Source: Iris pallida (taxonomy: Eukaryota > Streptophyta > Magnoliopsida > Asparagales > Iridaceae). From it: DNA of 64,000 bases. Of the stretch, positions 9,803-21,599 are shown one piece after another. The stretch lies in the NCBI GenBank assembly GCA_029216955.1, contig JANAVB010033217.1:1437059-1501058 (forward strand). The letters are read 5' to 3'. Every line of letters starts with the position of its first letter. Within the stretch, counting starts at the first letter, position 1. The notes beneath the pieces are model-generated. The model was not told the origin of the DNA and ran no database searches. It saw nothing but the letters and a program-made list of their open reading frames with translations. Position numbers and translations under genes: made by a program.

Positions 9803-12800
9803 GTGACTGGTTAATGTTGTTTTTGAATGACAGGCTTTTAATTACTAGATTTATTTAATTGTACATAATAGTTTGTATGCTATATTTGAGTCTGCTTTCA
9901 TAGTTCATGTATGCCATAACCCATAAGTGTTACTTTCTTATTGCATGTGCAAAGGAAAGGACATACTAGATCTGTTGCTTTGTATATATTTCAAGTTTCA
10001 GCTATATTTAGTTTACAATACAAATAAGAATTTTGATAAATATTTTGTTATCTTATTGAGGTATACCCTTTCTCCTTGAAGGCATCATCTTTCCTTGCTA
10101 GTTGGAGAATATCCCATAGTACCTTAATTATAATGAAGTGAATGTATGGAGTCGTAGTATCGACTCATTGTACTTACTATACTTTTTACTGTCAATCATA
10201 GCAAATAGGGTAAAACTTTTGTGTATGGAAGCAATCAATCAAAATGATTTTAGTAACCTCCTTTGGAGTTTTTTTGCCGTGATCCATGTTTGCGTGTTTG
10301 GTGTATCAATGATGATAAACATTTGGAACTAGAGTCCTGCAAGGATAGGACTGTACCCAAGAAAATTACTAAGTTTCATGCCAAACATGTCTGCTGTTTT
10401 TGATTGTATCCTAGGGAAGTTGGAGGTGGCACCAATTGAGGACAAGACGAGAGAAAATTGTCATAGGCGGTTTGGATATGTGCAACACAAACCAATAGAT
10501 GCACAGGTAATGAGGAACTTGGTTATGGAAGTGCTAAAAATGTGTGTGAATGGTGTCGTAGAAGAAGCATATGTTGCTTATAGCACTCATATCTAAGGTT
10601 AAGAACTTCAAAATTTCTCCCTCGATGGGTTATTATTCAGAAGAGTTCTCTGAACATTATAATCAGTAATTACTGTTGATCTATGAATACAAGGGAGAAA
10701 GTGGTATAAACTGAACTGTTGATGTCAGCCATGTCGGCTGATATGTCGGTTTCATAGGTAAAATGACATGATTTGGTAATATATATTGTTTATGTCATTT
10801 TATAACATATTGGCCGACATACCGGGCCCGACCTGATATACGAGCAAACACGATTTTGTTTTTCAAATTTTGGCTGAGATTTTGGTTATTGGGGTATTTG
10901 TTGAGGTTTTTCGTGACAAGATTTTAACTGATAAATTAGTACACCCTTAAAGTAGACTCTCAAAATAAATTTGACTCTTAAATTTCTTCTATATTTTTAA
11001 GTGTTAAATTTGTTAGACGCTTAAATAGTGTTTTTTTATATTTGTACTTGTCTTACTCATAAACATTTAGTTTTTATAAGATATATCTAAGTAGGCTAAG
11101 TAGCCCAAAATGGATATCCAACATTTTAATGTCCCTGATATGTCCCCCATATTCTACATCCGGCATTTCGAAACCTATTCCGACATGAATCCGACATCCG
11201 ACATCTGCAACCTTTTAAATTTGAATTTAGATAGGACTTATCTTTACCTTTAGGTTATTTAAGATTAAAACCTGTTAGTTTTGATAGGGTCATCATTTTT
11301 ATTAGAATTAGTTACTTTTGGTGTGATTTGTCTTCCATTATTCTGTGGATGGAGCCTATAAAAGGGTGAAAATGGAAAAAATTATGAAATGAAATTGGAA
11401 CTTCTCTAATTTCGATCTGATGTCTTTATCCTTGGTGTGCTTCCAAGGTATGCCTAGTCTTGCTACCTTGATTCTGATTGCTACCCAACGGCATTCTTAT
11501 TGGGTAATTAAGTAAACTGTTATCTGGAGTGGTCTTCCTGGATCATTCCCCAAAAGTTACAGTAGAGGTTTTTCCACTTCAATTTGTGTCTTCTTGACTA
11601 TTCAATGTCACAGAAGGTATGGTACCTGCCCCATCCTTGTTTCTTCCACGAGCATTTTTTTTCTCAACTGTTTCCCCTTACCAGCCAAATGGTGTCCACC
11701 TCTTCCCTTCTTCCTTGCTATTTCTCCTCTCTGTTTTTGCTTCACCTTCTGACAATTGATGTACTCCTTTTAGTTGAATATTTCAATTACTGAACCTTCA
11801 TCATCATCATCCAATCCTTCTCCTGTCAGAATGGGGTTCGCTATGGAGCATAAGAAAGCTCTATAAAAGAATTGACTTCAAAGTTTGTGACAGGTTGTCG
11901 GCATGACGACAACCCTCTATGTTGGTGGCAAATCCTAACCAAGGTAGCTAATGATCATAAGAGGCCATGCAATAAAAACCTAAATGACATGTTAGTGGGT
12001 AAGTAGACCTACCTGTCCCCTAAAATTTAAAGAGTCTAGATTAAAATGTTTCATGACACATTAAGCCAAGTGTGAAAAGAAATGACATCTCATGTTTCAA
12101 TTACTGAAGTTGAGATTCTTTTATTATTCTTCTTCTCTTTTTGATCTTTCTATGCTTGCAGCTCTTGTTATTCTATTTTACTTAAATCTTATATTATACC
12201 ATTACATTTATAGTGATCTAAAGCTTTTTTGAACCTTAACAATATACTGTTTCCAGTTGTGACTTTCAGAGGCGGCCCTTGAAATTGCTTGCTTAACCTT
12301 CTAACTGACCATATAAATGCAAAGTCGTTTATACATCTTAGAATAGTAAAGTTTAAACACAATTATACCTACTCGTGTACCATATGACCTCTATTGACTC
12401 TATTGATAAGTTTTCTATATGGGTTGTTTTGAGCCATTCCCTATTAGCCATTTGAAGGAGGACAATACCTAAGGGATTGCTGGACCTAATTGGATGTGGA
12501 CTCAATTAACTGAATTGAACCATCTCCGATACGTTTTGGTCCTCGATCCCATTCTCCTGTTTGTTGCGTGATTCGACTCAGTATGGCCTGCCAGGGTTAA
12601 GCCTCCAGGGCTTAGCGAGGTAAGCACAAGTTATTCTCCGGCCTATGAAAATGACTTTTTCTCGTATTTAGTTCCTTTTTTCTAAATCCATAGGATGCAG
12701 ACTGATATTCATTCAATTCATAAAGAAGGAATGAGGAATGTAACTTATCTGCGGACTGAAGAAGCAACTAGTAAATAGACTGTTCCTTTCCTCAATTGGA

Positions 12801-15094
12801 GCTGATCTTGCCCCAAGGGACGATCTCTATCCTCATCCAATTCTGATTGCAGAAGCTTTAATTATGAACTACAATTACCAGAAAATCCTAACAAGTATAC
12901 TAGAGTTACAACAATGGTCATAGCTAAGTTACCAAACTGAAGAATTATGCATTTATGTACTGGTTTGGATGTTGACAATGGAGAAAAAGATCCTGTGAAG
13001 AATGACCGAACAACTATAAAGGAATTGTAGGGGAATTGAGGATTCGATGCAGTGTTATCGATCAAACACTGGAGACTCAATATATTCAGCTCTCTTATTC
13101 TCTTCTCTAATGAAAAAAAGTCCTGCATACAACCATGTATGTAGGCAAATAAAGAAACCCTAATCCTACTAGACCCAAGGCTTGGCCCACAATATAGACC
13201 CAAGTCCTAATACATCTCGAAGAACCATAATAACTCCGTAAACAGAAATAAAATCCTACATAAATAATGACCCAATCAACTTGACTAGGACTCGAACTCA
13301 TTTTCCTCCATCAGCATTTGTTAGAACTGATTACAAGGAGAACTACCAAACAATCTTTGTTATACTCTGCTATATTGAGAGCTTGTGATACTCGACCAAA
13401 CAATCTTGTACAGCTACGCAAATAATTGAAAATGATCTTTCTCCTTCCATATGAAGCTAGCATATCAATTGTACTGAGTAATCCATTCTGGCAGCTCATA
13501 GTTGAAGATATGCTTCCTTCTATCTCATAATTTCCCTCTCATATTTCAAACTGTGCAGGATGCAGAAACCATCCAATGTGTCTCTACCTGTTCCATGTAC
13601 CTTTCTCTTCTATGTTTTTTGGGTCTATTCTAGCGTATTAACCAAGAACCAAAGACTCTTTATCTCGTCCTTTTCAGTCTAAGCATACATGAACCTGAAT
13701 TTGTTTATTTACTTGGTCATTATCTTGTTTCTCCAAACGAAAGCTTTAGTCTATTGAATATGAAGTGGTGCCTTCTGGCCTTGTATAGAAACTCCTCATC
13801 AGTTGGTAGAATTGGGTATGTTAAGAATTCACGGGCTTAGATGATAATATAAAGATGTGAAGACCATAAAAAATGTTGAATTTTGTTGATCATTGTGATT
13901 GAGCACCGATCAACACGTTTGTCCAATTTTGAGATTCGAGAAGTTGAACTTTGGATTTTCTTTTGGCTGCTCTTATTTAGGTGCGTTGTTTTAATTACAT
14001 ATGTGCATGGGTGTGGTTTTTAGTTATGCAAATGGATGGACATGATTTATAAATATGCACGTGGGTGCATATGGTTGATTTTTAGGATTAATTATACTTT
14101 TGGTTTTATTATGATTGGTTAAAATTGGGAACATGCTAACTGGCTTTTAGGATTAGTATTTCTTGTAGGCCAAGACTTCTAGGGCTATATAAAAACATAT
14201 TTATTCATTGGAGAGATTATAAATTTATTTGAGTTATGGTTTTTGTGGCTTGGATTAGATTTCTTATTCTTGTGATTGTGTCCACAAACTATTAACCTAA
14301 AATCCCTCAAACTTGTTTAAAACCAAAATCCAGAAACCCTGTAAAACTCTCATCTACTATTTCATCTGATACCCGATCATTGGAAGCACAACAAAGGCTT
14401 GAAAGTGCAACTGCAAATGGTTATATTTGGAGTAGAATTTGACTCGTTCCGAGAGAGTGCTTTGACTTCACAACTTTTCTTTTGGTTGTTTGTTGCTAGA
14501 TCAGTGATAATCATTGCATGATAATTAGAATTTAACTTGTTCCTTTTAATATTGTATTGCTTTTGCCTGTAAGGTGGTCAAGAACCATTGATTCTATCAT
14601 ATAATTATTTATCATGATTATATGCAGTAAAAGTTTATGATGAATGATATCAAAGGTTGATGTATGAGGCTGCAAGTAGTGTGTGTAGAGGAGTTCTATT
14701 ACTGACAATGATGATGCAATTTTCTTCCTTTGGTTCTTTCTCTTCCTATTTCTTTTCAAGGAACCAATAAATATCTTCTGTTGAGGTGCAAAATATTCTA
14801 TTTTTCTGTTGAAAGGAATAAGCTGGGTTTGTTGGCCTACTTATGCCTTTGACCACCAACCAGGTACTTGGACCCAAGCCAAACTTAGCCATTTGAGTAA
14901 AACTTGGCTTTATTTTAGACAGTTTTCTGGTATTCTGTATATTCTACTGTAATAGGCAGTGGTCGTGTCTGCCCACTTCCATTTCTCCTTCGTGATGCAT
15001 TGGCGTGGCTTTTGTTTTTTGCAGGTCCCATTAGCCCCTACCGATGACTCTCTTCCTGAGAGACCAGGGGAACCGGACTGTCCAGTAAGCAGGA

Positions 15095-15134
<40 letters not shown>

Positions 15135-15138
15135 TCTC

Positions 15139-15172
<34 letters not shown>

Positions 15173-18100
15173 CTTCCCTTGAAATTCATTATGACAAAAA
15201 CCTAATATGATGTCATTTTTATACGTCATATTGAAGTTGCTTTCTTTTTTTTTTTTTCATGGCTCAGTACTTTATGAAGACTAAAAAATGCAAATTTGGT
15301 TATCGGTGCAAATTTAACCATCCAAAATACCAAGTAAATCAGGGTGTCGAATTTGCTGATCCTACAACGTTGCCAGAGCGGCCATCAGAGCCAATATGCA
15401 CTGTGAGATTTTGTTTCTCCTTTAATCATTTATTAGGGTCAAATGTTTCACTGCCATCATGAACCTAATCGGCTGCTTGCTTTTATGCTCTTCAAATTTC
15501 TTAACAGTTCTATGCAAAGACTGGAAACTGCAAGTTTGGTGCAACTTGTAAGTTTCATCATCCTAAGGATCTTCAAATACCATCAAGCGGACATGGCACT
15601 AGTAGCTTGGAACAGATACAATCAGCAGTGCAGAATATTGCTGCAGGATATTCAGTGCCAGCAACGGCATTTGTTCCACCAACCCCTGCTTTATTGCACA
15701 ACTCCAAGGGCTTGCCTATTCGTCCGGTATGTTCTAAAGTTCTCTGGATAAAAGTATGCTCGTAATCTAATGACAAAAATACAACTGTTGGGAAATAAGA
15801 TCATCTTTCTTGTATAGCACATCCAGTATCTCATATTGTCAGTTTTGATCCAAGAAGTCCCGGTATTTCAATTTTTTTGTTGCTTTGACGATTTAATTTT
15901 ATGGACTTCAGTAAAATCTATCAGAAGGCCTGATAGTAAAAAATCTTTTCGTTTGGAGGATGATAGTGAAATCCTGTGAAATGAAAATTAACTGAATACA
16001 GTTTATGTGCATCAAGTTTCTTTACATCTTTTATCCCTATCTATTGTAGGGTGAGACGGATTGCCCATTTTACCTCAAGACTGGCAGGTATCATTTGGTA
16101 TTCTTTCTTTATGACCATAAGTCTATGGAATCAATTCTATTCCATAATAGATGCTCAATGTTTCTTTGTTCCTCAGCTGTAAATTTGGAGCGACCTGCCG
16201 ATTCAATCACCCTGATCGAACTGGTACGATATTTATTGCACTATGATATAGAAGTTGCAGCATGGACTACGGATAAATGTTTCATTCTTAATATTTCTTA
16301 CTCATTATTTGTGGGTGCCATATGCTGCAATTAACCCACCATTTGTAGCTAATTTATGAAATACAATGATGCCTTCTTCAGCCGCAAACTTGCCAATTGG
16401 ACTGATCAATCCGGTTGCTAGTCTTATACCGGGTTTAGATCCGCTGTTGGCCCAAGCTTCGGTAAGATTTAAGAATACCTGTAACAGTAATTCTTATAAT
16501 ACAAATTTCGACAACACTTTCATTTCACTAAAGAATATGTGATAAAAATTGACATTTGTCTTTTAAGTTTACATGTAAATGTCTCATTGTATTATTCTTG
16601 TTTGGTGATGCAGTTTGGAGTCAGCCCGACTGTGTATCCTCAAAGACCTGGACAAATGGAATGTGATGTATGTAACCAATATTCTTCTGTTAAATCTCCA
16701 ACTAAAAATATAAGAGTTATCATCTAGACAGTTATGAAATTATTTATTACCTGATTTCTTACATGCATTCAAACCTGGACTTCTTACTGTTTCCATATAA
16801 TAATCTTTTTCCATTAACATTTTGACTAAAACTTGACAAGTATTAGATATTATGCTAAGTAGGAATTACTGGGTCCTCCATTTTTTGTGTGTAAACTCTC
16901 CAACGTCATCTATTATGATTCTTCATTGTCTAGTTTAGTTTGAGAAATATGGACTGCTGGCAGGCCCACCCTAACCATGTTAGTCCAGCTAACAATCAAT
17001 TGGTATTCTAGGTTTCATGGAAGAGGCCTTCTTTTGCCCATTTTATTCTTTGGCAACATTTTATTGAGGGTCAGTATCCGGTTGGATTCAACTTCAAAAC
17101 AATTGGTTAAATTATTTTGTTCAGCTTCCAGTTGCTTTGAGACATTCTCCATGTTTCCAGGAACATTTAAATGTAATAGCCAATTATTATAAACCATGAA
17201 GTCAATCTTATTTGAATTTTCTTATCATGTAACACTAGGGATGTCAATGGCTTGGGTTTGGGCTAGATTCACGTGAAAGACGAATCCAAATAAGATATAC
17301 TCTACCTGAATCCTAATATGACGAGGAGAATAGGACTTACCTGGTTAAGAAATTGGGTTCGGGCATTCATTTCCGCATTTTGTCATCTTATCCTTTTAAA
17401 CGTTCATGCAAAATTCTGAAAAATTGAGCCATTACCATAACTAATGATTCTAGCTTAACATAGAACAAGACTAAAAGAAGGTTGAACAGTCTTCATGACC
17501 TTTTGACAGAAGCCCGAGTATACTTCAGTGCAAGTCTAAGATTTAAATATAAAATACCATATGTCACTACTCCTGGAATAATACATCTTGAACAATTTGT
17601 CACACTTTTGGCACAAGCCTGAGTATATTTCAGTGAAAGGACAACAACACTAACAACAAGAAGGCCATATCCATTTCTTCCACTCAGCTCTGTTAAGGGC
17701 CATGTCCTCTCTAACACTAACGAAAACCATATCCTTCTTAAAATCATCAATCCATGTTCTTTCAGGTCTACCTCTAGTGCCAGCAACTCCTTTAACTACC
17801 ATCTTGTCACCCCTTTAACTACTATCCTTATTGGATGTTCCATGACATCCTTTAATTCACTTCAGAATGAAATATTTTGAGTACTGAGAAAGAGGGTAGC
17901 ATTGTATTAAGCAAGAAGAGGATGAAATTATTAACAAACCCCACATATATACACTGGGCCGCTTGTCGATGTCTGACATGGCAAAATCTGAAACAGACTA
18001 AAAGAAATGTTTCGGTTCTTATTCTGCATCTTGAATCCAGCCCGGATATCTTTAACTACTAAACATTGTTTTTTGTGCCCAAAAGCGGGTCAGGGTAGCA

Positions 18101-19811
18101 GGTTAAAGTTTACCACTGCAGGCCTTTGTAACACTAGTTTCATTTATTCAGATCAAGGACAATTTTACACCATGAGCAATCCTTTTATTTCAGGATTCAG
18201 CATCTGGGGTGTCAATGGTCAACTTGGAATTAAGTGGACCTATATAAATTTCTTCAAACCTGCCCTATTTTATGCCAAGCCTGGTTCAAATCCAACCTCG
18301 TTTGTCTGGCCGTCTCTTTATAAACCATGGGCATTACATTCATTTGTGAGCAAATTTTTTTCTTCTAGGGTTGGTTATACTTGCTAGATTTGATAGTTTG
18401 TAGTTGCTAGATAAAGAATGCTATTCTGATTTTTTGTTGATTGAACTTTATGCCCAGCCAAGGCCTTTTAATACAAGGGTTTGAAAGTTGAACTTGAGAC
18501 CAAATCAAACTCCTGGCCTTATTGCAGTCCGAGCCACCAAAAATCAAGTTGGGTTACAAGCCTGGTTTGCCTTGCCCGCTGACATCCCCATTTAACATTT
18601 ACCTCATTCAAGGCATTGTTAACACAACATATGTGGCTATCTTATGAACCCGAGCATATGCTATTTCTATTTGGCAGTATATTCCCTCTAATTCTTGAGT
18701 ATCTGAAAATGCAGTTCTTCATGAAGACTGGACACTGCAAATTCGGAGAGACATGTAAGTTCCACCACCCTGTCGACCGGATGGCACCAGCTGCATCAGT
18801 ACCAAAACAAGCTGAACCAAATGTCAAGCTTACCCTTGCTGGACTCCCTAGAAGAGAGGTAAACTGTTATCATCATTACAATTCATCAACCAACCCGTCT
18901 TCTTCGAGTGTGAATAATATATCATGGAATTTGCAGATAGGTTTATTTTGGTTGAATCTGTCGTTAAATTCAACCTGTATCCAAACTCTTTCTAAAGCAG
19001 CCTTATGTAAAGAATCACATAATTTGAATCAATGGGTTTATATGAATGAAACTTGTGAATAGCATCTTTATGTTGCAGTCTTATACTTCATGTAAATCTG
19101 TCGGATATATTTGTATCATTAGTAGTTCAAGAAACTGGGTTAAATTTAACTCAGTAGGAGAATGGAAAGTAAACTCATTTGGATTATGCAGCCTATTCTG
19201 GTCTTGCTAATTACTTCTTTTTTCGGAATGCTTCTGAATTATGTTATTATTCCTACGCTTGCACGGTTGGTAAATCACAAAAGTAATAATTGCTAGCTTT
19301 TGTTTACAAACTGGAACCTGGAAGTTTTCACCGTTGCTCAGCTCACCAGTATGTTATATTTCATATTTCAACAGAAGAAACATGTATAATAATATTTGAG
19401 TTAGTCTTTAGTGTAGGCACGATGTATCTTGTGACGGGTCAAATGAAAAGATCTCATATGTGCATGGATTTTCTCATTGATGTCTTTGTGCACTCTTGTA
19501 CACCTTCAAACCACACGACATGAAAGCCAAAACATGCAGGGAAGTTCCATGATTCCATCGCATTTCAGGGCTCACTTTAAATATCTTATCATGTCAACTA
19601 TCCACTTAAAAATATATGGTTTTTTTTACAGGGCACGGTTGCATGCCCCTTTTACATGAAGACAGGAACTTGCAAATATGGTGTTGCATGCAGATTCGAT
19701 CACCCCCCTCCCGGAGAGGCCATAGCGATGGCCACTGTTCAAGGAGGAGCTGCTACTGCAGCAAGTGGCGAGGAATCAGATGCTGCTCAACCTGCTAAAG
19801 GAGAGCAGTAG
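9555..19811 (+). CDS. HUA1: HUA1-like CCCH zinc finger protein (10 visible exons, N-terminal exon missing)
   Basis: Exons: 9555-9802, 15025-15084, 15268-15402, 15508-15726, 16050-16087, 16177-16223, 16382-16461, 16614-16667, 18715-18858, 19632-19811. All introns are GT/AG and the joined frame is open to TAG at 19809-19811, giving about 400 residues. Six C-x8-C-x5-C-x3-H fingers are intact; the first starts about residue 49 of the visible part, after the motif [10 protein letters not shown], and the last lies in the final exon. Finger spacing and linkers ([29 protein letters not shown]) match plant HUA1 (Arabidopsis AtC3H37). The family consists of nuclear RNA-binding proteins; Arabidopsis HUA1 binds AGAMOUS pre-mRNA and works with HUA2 and HEN4 in its processing during flower development. 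That role here is inferred from homology. The family's Ser/Tyr/Leu-rich N-terminus, about 120 residues, is not in the window downstream of any visible start. The first visible exon begins with two bases of a split codon. Identity as a HUA1 homologue is near certain; one-to-one orthology is not tested. Confidence 0.93.
10435..10600 (+). pseudogene. LINE (non-LTR retrotransposon) C-terminal relic
   Basis: Encodes [19 protein letters not shown] followed by IDAQVMRN, a decayed form of the plant LINE reverse-transcriptase tail motif RENRLRWFGHVQRRP...DAPVRR. It lies in the sense direction of the host intron. Only the tail is present, consistent with 5'-truncated insertion. Confidence 0.6.
10721..11205. 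mobile_element. Small non-autonomous element with imperfect inverted ends
   Basis: Left end GATGTCAGCCATGTCGGCTG and right end, inverted, GATGTCGGATGTCGGATTCA share GATGTC.G..TGTCGG. The interior is A+T-rich and non-coding. No target duplication was fixed. Confidence 0.4.
15025..15084 (+). CDS. HUA1: HUA1-like micro-exon, linker and first Cys of finger 2
   Basis: 60 nt, phase 0 at both ends. Acceptor TTTTGCAG, donor GTAAGC. It encodes [20 protein letters not shown], so the next intron splits finger 2 one residue after its first Cys. Confidence 0.92.
15094..15172. repeat. Compound (CT)n-(CA)n-(CT)n microsatellite
   Basis: Pure dinucleotide runs just after the donor of the 60-nt exon, inside a 183-bp intron. 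Confidence 0.95.
15268..15402 (+). CDS. HUA1: HUA1-like exon, rest of finger 2 and start of finger 3
   Basis: 135 nt, phase 0 at both ends. Acceptor GGCTCAG, donor GTGAGA. It begins YFMKTKKC, completes finger 2, and ends ERPSEPICT, one residue after the first Cys of finger 3. Confidence 0.93.
15508..15726 (+). CDS. HUA1: HUA1-like exon, rest of finger 3 and long linker
   Basis: 219 nt, phase 0. Acceptor TTAACAG, donor GTATGT. It completes finger 3 (FYAKTGNC...), followed by a Ser/Ala/Pro-rich linker that ends in the family motif [12 protein letters not shown]. Confidence 0.93.
16050..16087 (+). CDS. HUA1: HUA1-like micro-exon, first half of finger 4
   Basis: 38 nt encoding [12 protein letters not shown] plus two bases. 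Acceptor TTGTAG, donor GTATCA. The split Ser codon (AG|C) is completed in the next exon. Confidence 0.9.
16177..16223 (+). CDS. HUA1: HUA1-like micro-exon, second half of finger 4
   Basis: 47 nt. Acceptor CCTCAG, donor GTACGA. It encodes [15 protein letters not shown] and leaves one base of the next codon. Confidence 0.9.
16382..16461 (+). CDS. HUA1: HUA1-like exon, linker between fingers 4 and 5
   Basis: 80 nt. Acceptor CTTCAG, donor GTAAGA. It encodes a hydrophobic linker [20 protein letters not shown] followed by PLLAQAS and ends at phase 0. Confidence 0.88.
16614..16667 (+). CDS. HUA1: HUA1-like micro-exon, linker and first Cys of finger 5
   Basis: 54 nt, phase 0. Acceptor ATGCAG, donor GTATGT. 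It encodes [18 protein letters not shown] and again stops one residue after the first Cys of a finger. Confidence 0.92.
17236..17250. mobile_element. hAT-like terminus
   Basis: TAGGGATGTCAATGG followed by GGGTTTGGGC, like the ends of plant hAT elements. The other end was not found. Confidence 0.3.
17640..17815 (-). pseudogene. LINE C-terminal relic, antisense to the host gene
   Basis: Minus strand reads [20 protein letters not shown] followed by [17 protein letters not shown], the plant LINE tail (GRGRPKKTW..D..KKD....V.EDMALDR.EWR). It covers the segment just downstream of the RWFGHV motif kept by the other relic. Confidence 0.65.
18206..18589. mobile_element. Possible hAT-type MITE
   Basis: Left end GGGGTGTCAATGG and right end, inverted, GGGGATGTCAGCGG. 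Non-coding. No convincing 8-bp duplication. Confidence 0.35.
18715..18858 (+). CDS. HUA1: HUA1-like exon, rest of finger 5
   Basis: 144 nt, phase 0. Acceptor AATGCAG, donor GTAAAC. It encodes FFMKTGHC and the rest of finger 5, then a linker with [13 protein letters not shown], a strong family signature. Confidence 0.92.
19632..19811 (+). CDS. HUA1: HUA1-like last exon, finger 6 and C-terminus
   Basis: 180 nt with stop TAG at 19809. Acceptor TTTTACAG. It encodes [14 protein letters not shown] and the rest of finger 6, then [13 protein letters not shown] and an Ala/Glu-rich tail ending AKGEQ, like the acidic tail of the family. Confidence 0.93.
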   Translation, partial: GTVACPFYMKTGTCKYGVACRFDHPPPGEAIAMATVQGGAATAASGEESDAAQPAKGEQ

Positions 19812-20240
19812 TTTACTAGTACCTAATAGTTCAGGCTTCCTTTCATTTCGGTGATGTCTTCACTTGTTTGCGTCTTTGTTTCTGTTTCAATGATAGCATT
19901 TTGCATAGTATGTTTGATGGCTATGCATACTATCGACTTTTTCATGCTATCCAGGGCATTTTCTTTGGATCTATAGCATGTCCTATGAATATAATTTGAT
20001 GTAGCATTGCTATAATTTTGTTGTGCATGTTCTACGATGTCGCTATATGATGATATCAATAAGCCTCAGGAAAATGAGCCCAAAGGCTTGCACTTTTGAT
20101 TCCGGAGAGGAGGGAACCGGTTTTTGTTCATGGAATTGTAGGCATGTTTTTTTGACCAGTAGTGGACTGAGTAGTCGGTTGATTGCATGCACTACAAGAA
20201 CTGCAGCTGCAGGGATAGCGTTATAACTAACAATTGATTA
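19812..20240 (+). other. 3' flank of the HUA1-like gene, likely 3' UTR
   Basis: T-rich sequence directly after the stop codon; the polyadenylation site cannot be placed by eye. Confidence 0.45.
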
Positions 20241-20474
20241 CGAGCACTAGAAAAGTTGCAGGGGGTGGTAGTGATACCTAACAGTCAAGGTGGCTCGTTC
20301 AAACCTGGACTTCCTATCAACAAGCCGGCCTGTCCTGTCTCACCCTTTCCTATGGGTCGGGTTGGTTTTGGTTTTGCCAACCTGGGCCTGACTGACCTGG
20401 CTCTCCCTTCCCCCTAGCTGGGCTAAGCCCTTAAAACTCGGCCCACTCGGTCTTCCCTCCCCTGCGGGTCCTAT

Positions 20475-20760
20475 CCCTTCTCGTTTGGTTAATTCCTTGT
20501 TCATTTTCTTTTCTTTGAAAAATTGTAATTTTTATCAATTTTTCTTTCCGGTGTTTGAAAAGGCCAAATAAATTGGGAGGGAAAGTGAATCCTTAGAGTG
20601 AGAAGTGAATCCCTAGGTGGGTGGGGGGAATCACTTTCCTCCCAATTTTTCTTTCCCTTAGGAATCAATTTTTTTTCCCAAACATTTTCTTTGGCATCCA
20701 AACGTAGGGAATGAATTACTTTCCTTTCTAATGCCATGATTCCGTGAACCAAACATGACC
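20475..20760. mobile_element. Second Tourist-type MITE, related to the one at 7530-7841
   Basis: Right end on the minus strand is GGTCATGTTTGGTTCACGG, and the interior shares ATTCACTTTCCC, CCAAAG and GGAAAGTAATTC blocks with the 312-bp MITE. TTA follows the right end; the left end (CTTCTCGTTTGGTT) is worn and its duplication unclear. Confidence 0.65.
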
Positions 20761-21290
20761 TTAATGTAATGGTTTTGGAGGGTTGTTTTTTTAGGTTCTA
20801 ACTTTTCTTTAAAATGTTAATAAACGTTGTGAGGGTATTTTGGTAAAATAAAATAAAATCACCCAACAGTCATGTTAGTCCTTTTGTAACCAAAGTATCT
20901 ATATTTCGAACTATTTTTGAACATTAATAAAGAATATTTTAGTCGTTTGCTAAAAATGACCAATATATTCCTATAACATCCATATTCTAAGGTTTATTAT
21001 CATTTGATACACAAAAATTCATATAAATATGACTTAATTCATTCAAATTTAACCCAACAATTTTCTTTTCTTTTCTTATAATACTTACAAGCAATCTTGT
21101 GTTCTATTTGGTGAAGTAACTACTTCGTGAAGACTAAAGTCAATGAAAAATTGTATATGTCCGAAAAATTGGAGGCTTCAACTTGGTCGAACACCAAGCT
21201 GCAATTAAACATCCGACTTTGGGAAATTTTTTTGAGATTAAGTAATATTTTATTTTTTATTATATAATTAGTTGATTTTGAAATTGTAAA
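20761..21290. other. A+T-rich DNA, possibly 5' part of the next hAT element
   Basis: No gene seen. The G+C-rich stretch 20280-20470 with CGGGT/GGCC strings is like hAT subterminal repeats. Confidence 0.3.
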
Positions 21291-21599
21291 TTGATTAGTT
21301 TTTTCAATTACAAATTTAAGGGAAAAAATATAGCATGGAACCTAATGATACTACTAGTTCTAACTAACACTATGAAAATCTTTCAAAACATTATTACAAT
21401 ATTTATAGTAATTTTGATAATAATTATTATGCTAATAAGCATGCAGGAAATGAACAACTACCGATACAAATATTACCTCCAGAAAATAGAAGTATTAGTA
21501 ATAATGTTCCAACTATAACAAGATTGATTTTGTGGGAGTATTTTGATAAAATATTTGTGCAGATGATGAGGAAAATGTAGTCTTAGATTCTACCAACAA

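Larger units (their letters stand above)
9803..15024 (+). other. Large intron of the HUA1-like gene
   Basis: A 5.2-kb intron, by far the longest complete one. It contains a plus-strand LINE tail relic (about 10435-10600), a TIR-like element (10721-11205), and A+T-rich DNA. Near 14180-14200 the string GGCTATATAAAAAC looks like an LTR-type TATA box, but no LTR borders could be fixed. No other exon or gene was recognised from 11206 to 15024. Confidence 0.8.
16668..18714 (+). other. 2-kb intron with TE relics
   Basis: Intron between the micro-exon for the start of finger 5 and the rest of that finger. It carries a hAT-like terminus TAGGGATGTCAATGG at 17236-17250, a minus-strand LINE tail (about 17640-17815) and a hAT-like small element (about 18206-18589). 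Confidence 0.75.

Noticed and set aside
15038..15229. Arg-Glu repeat protein on the minus strand
   Set aside because: Translation of the (CT)n microsatellite in a HUA1 intron.
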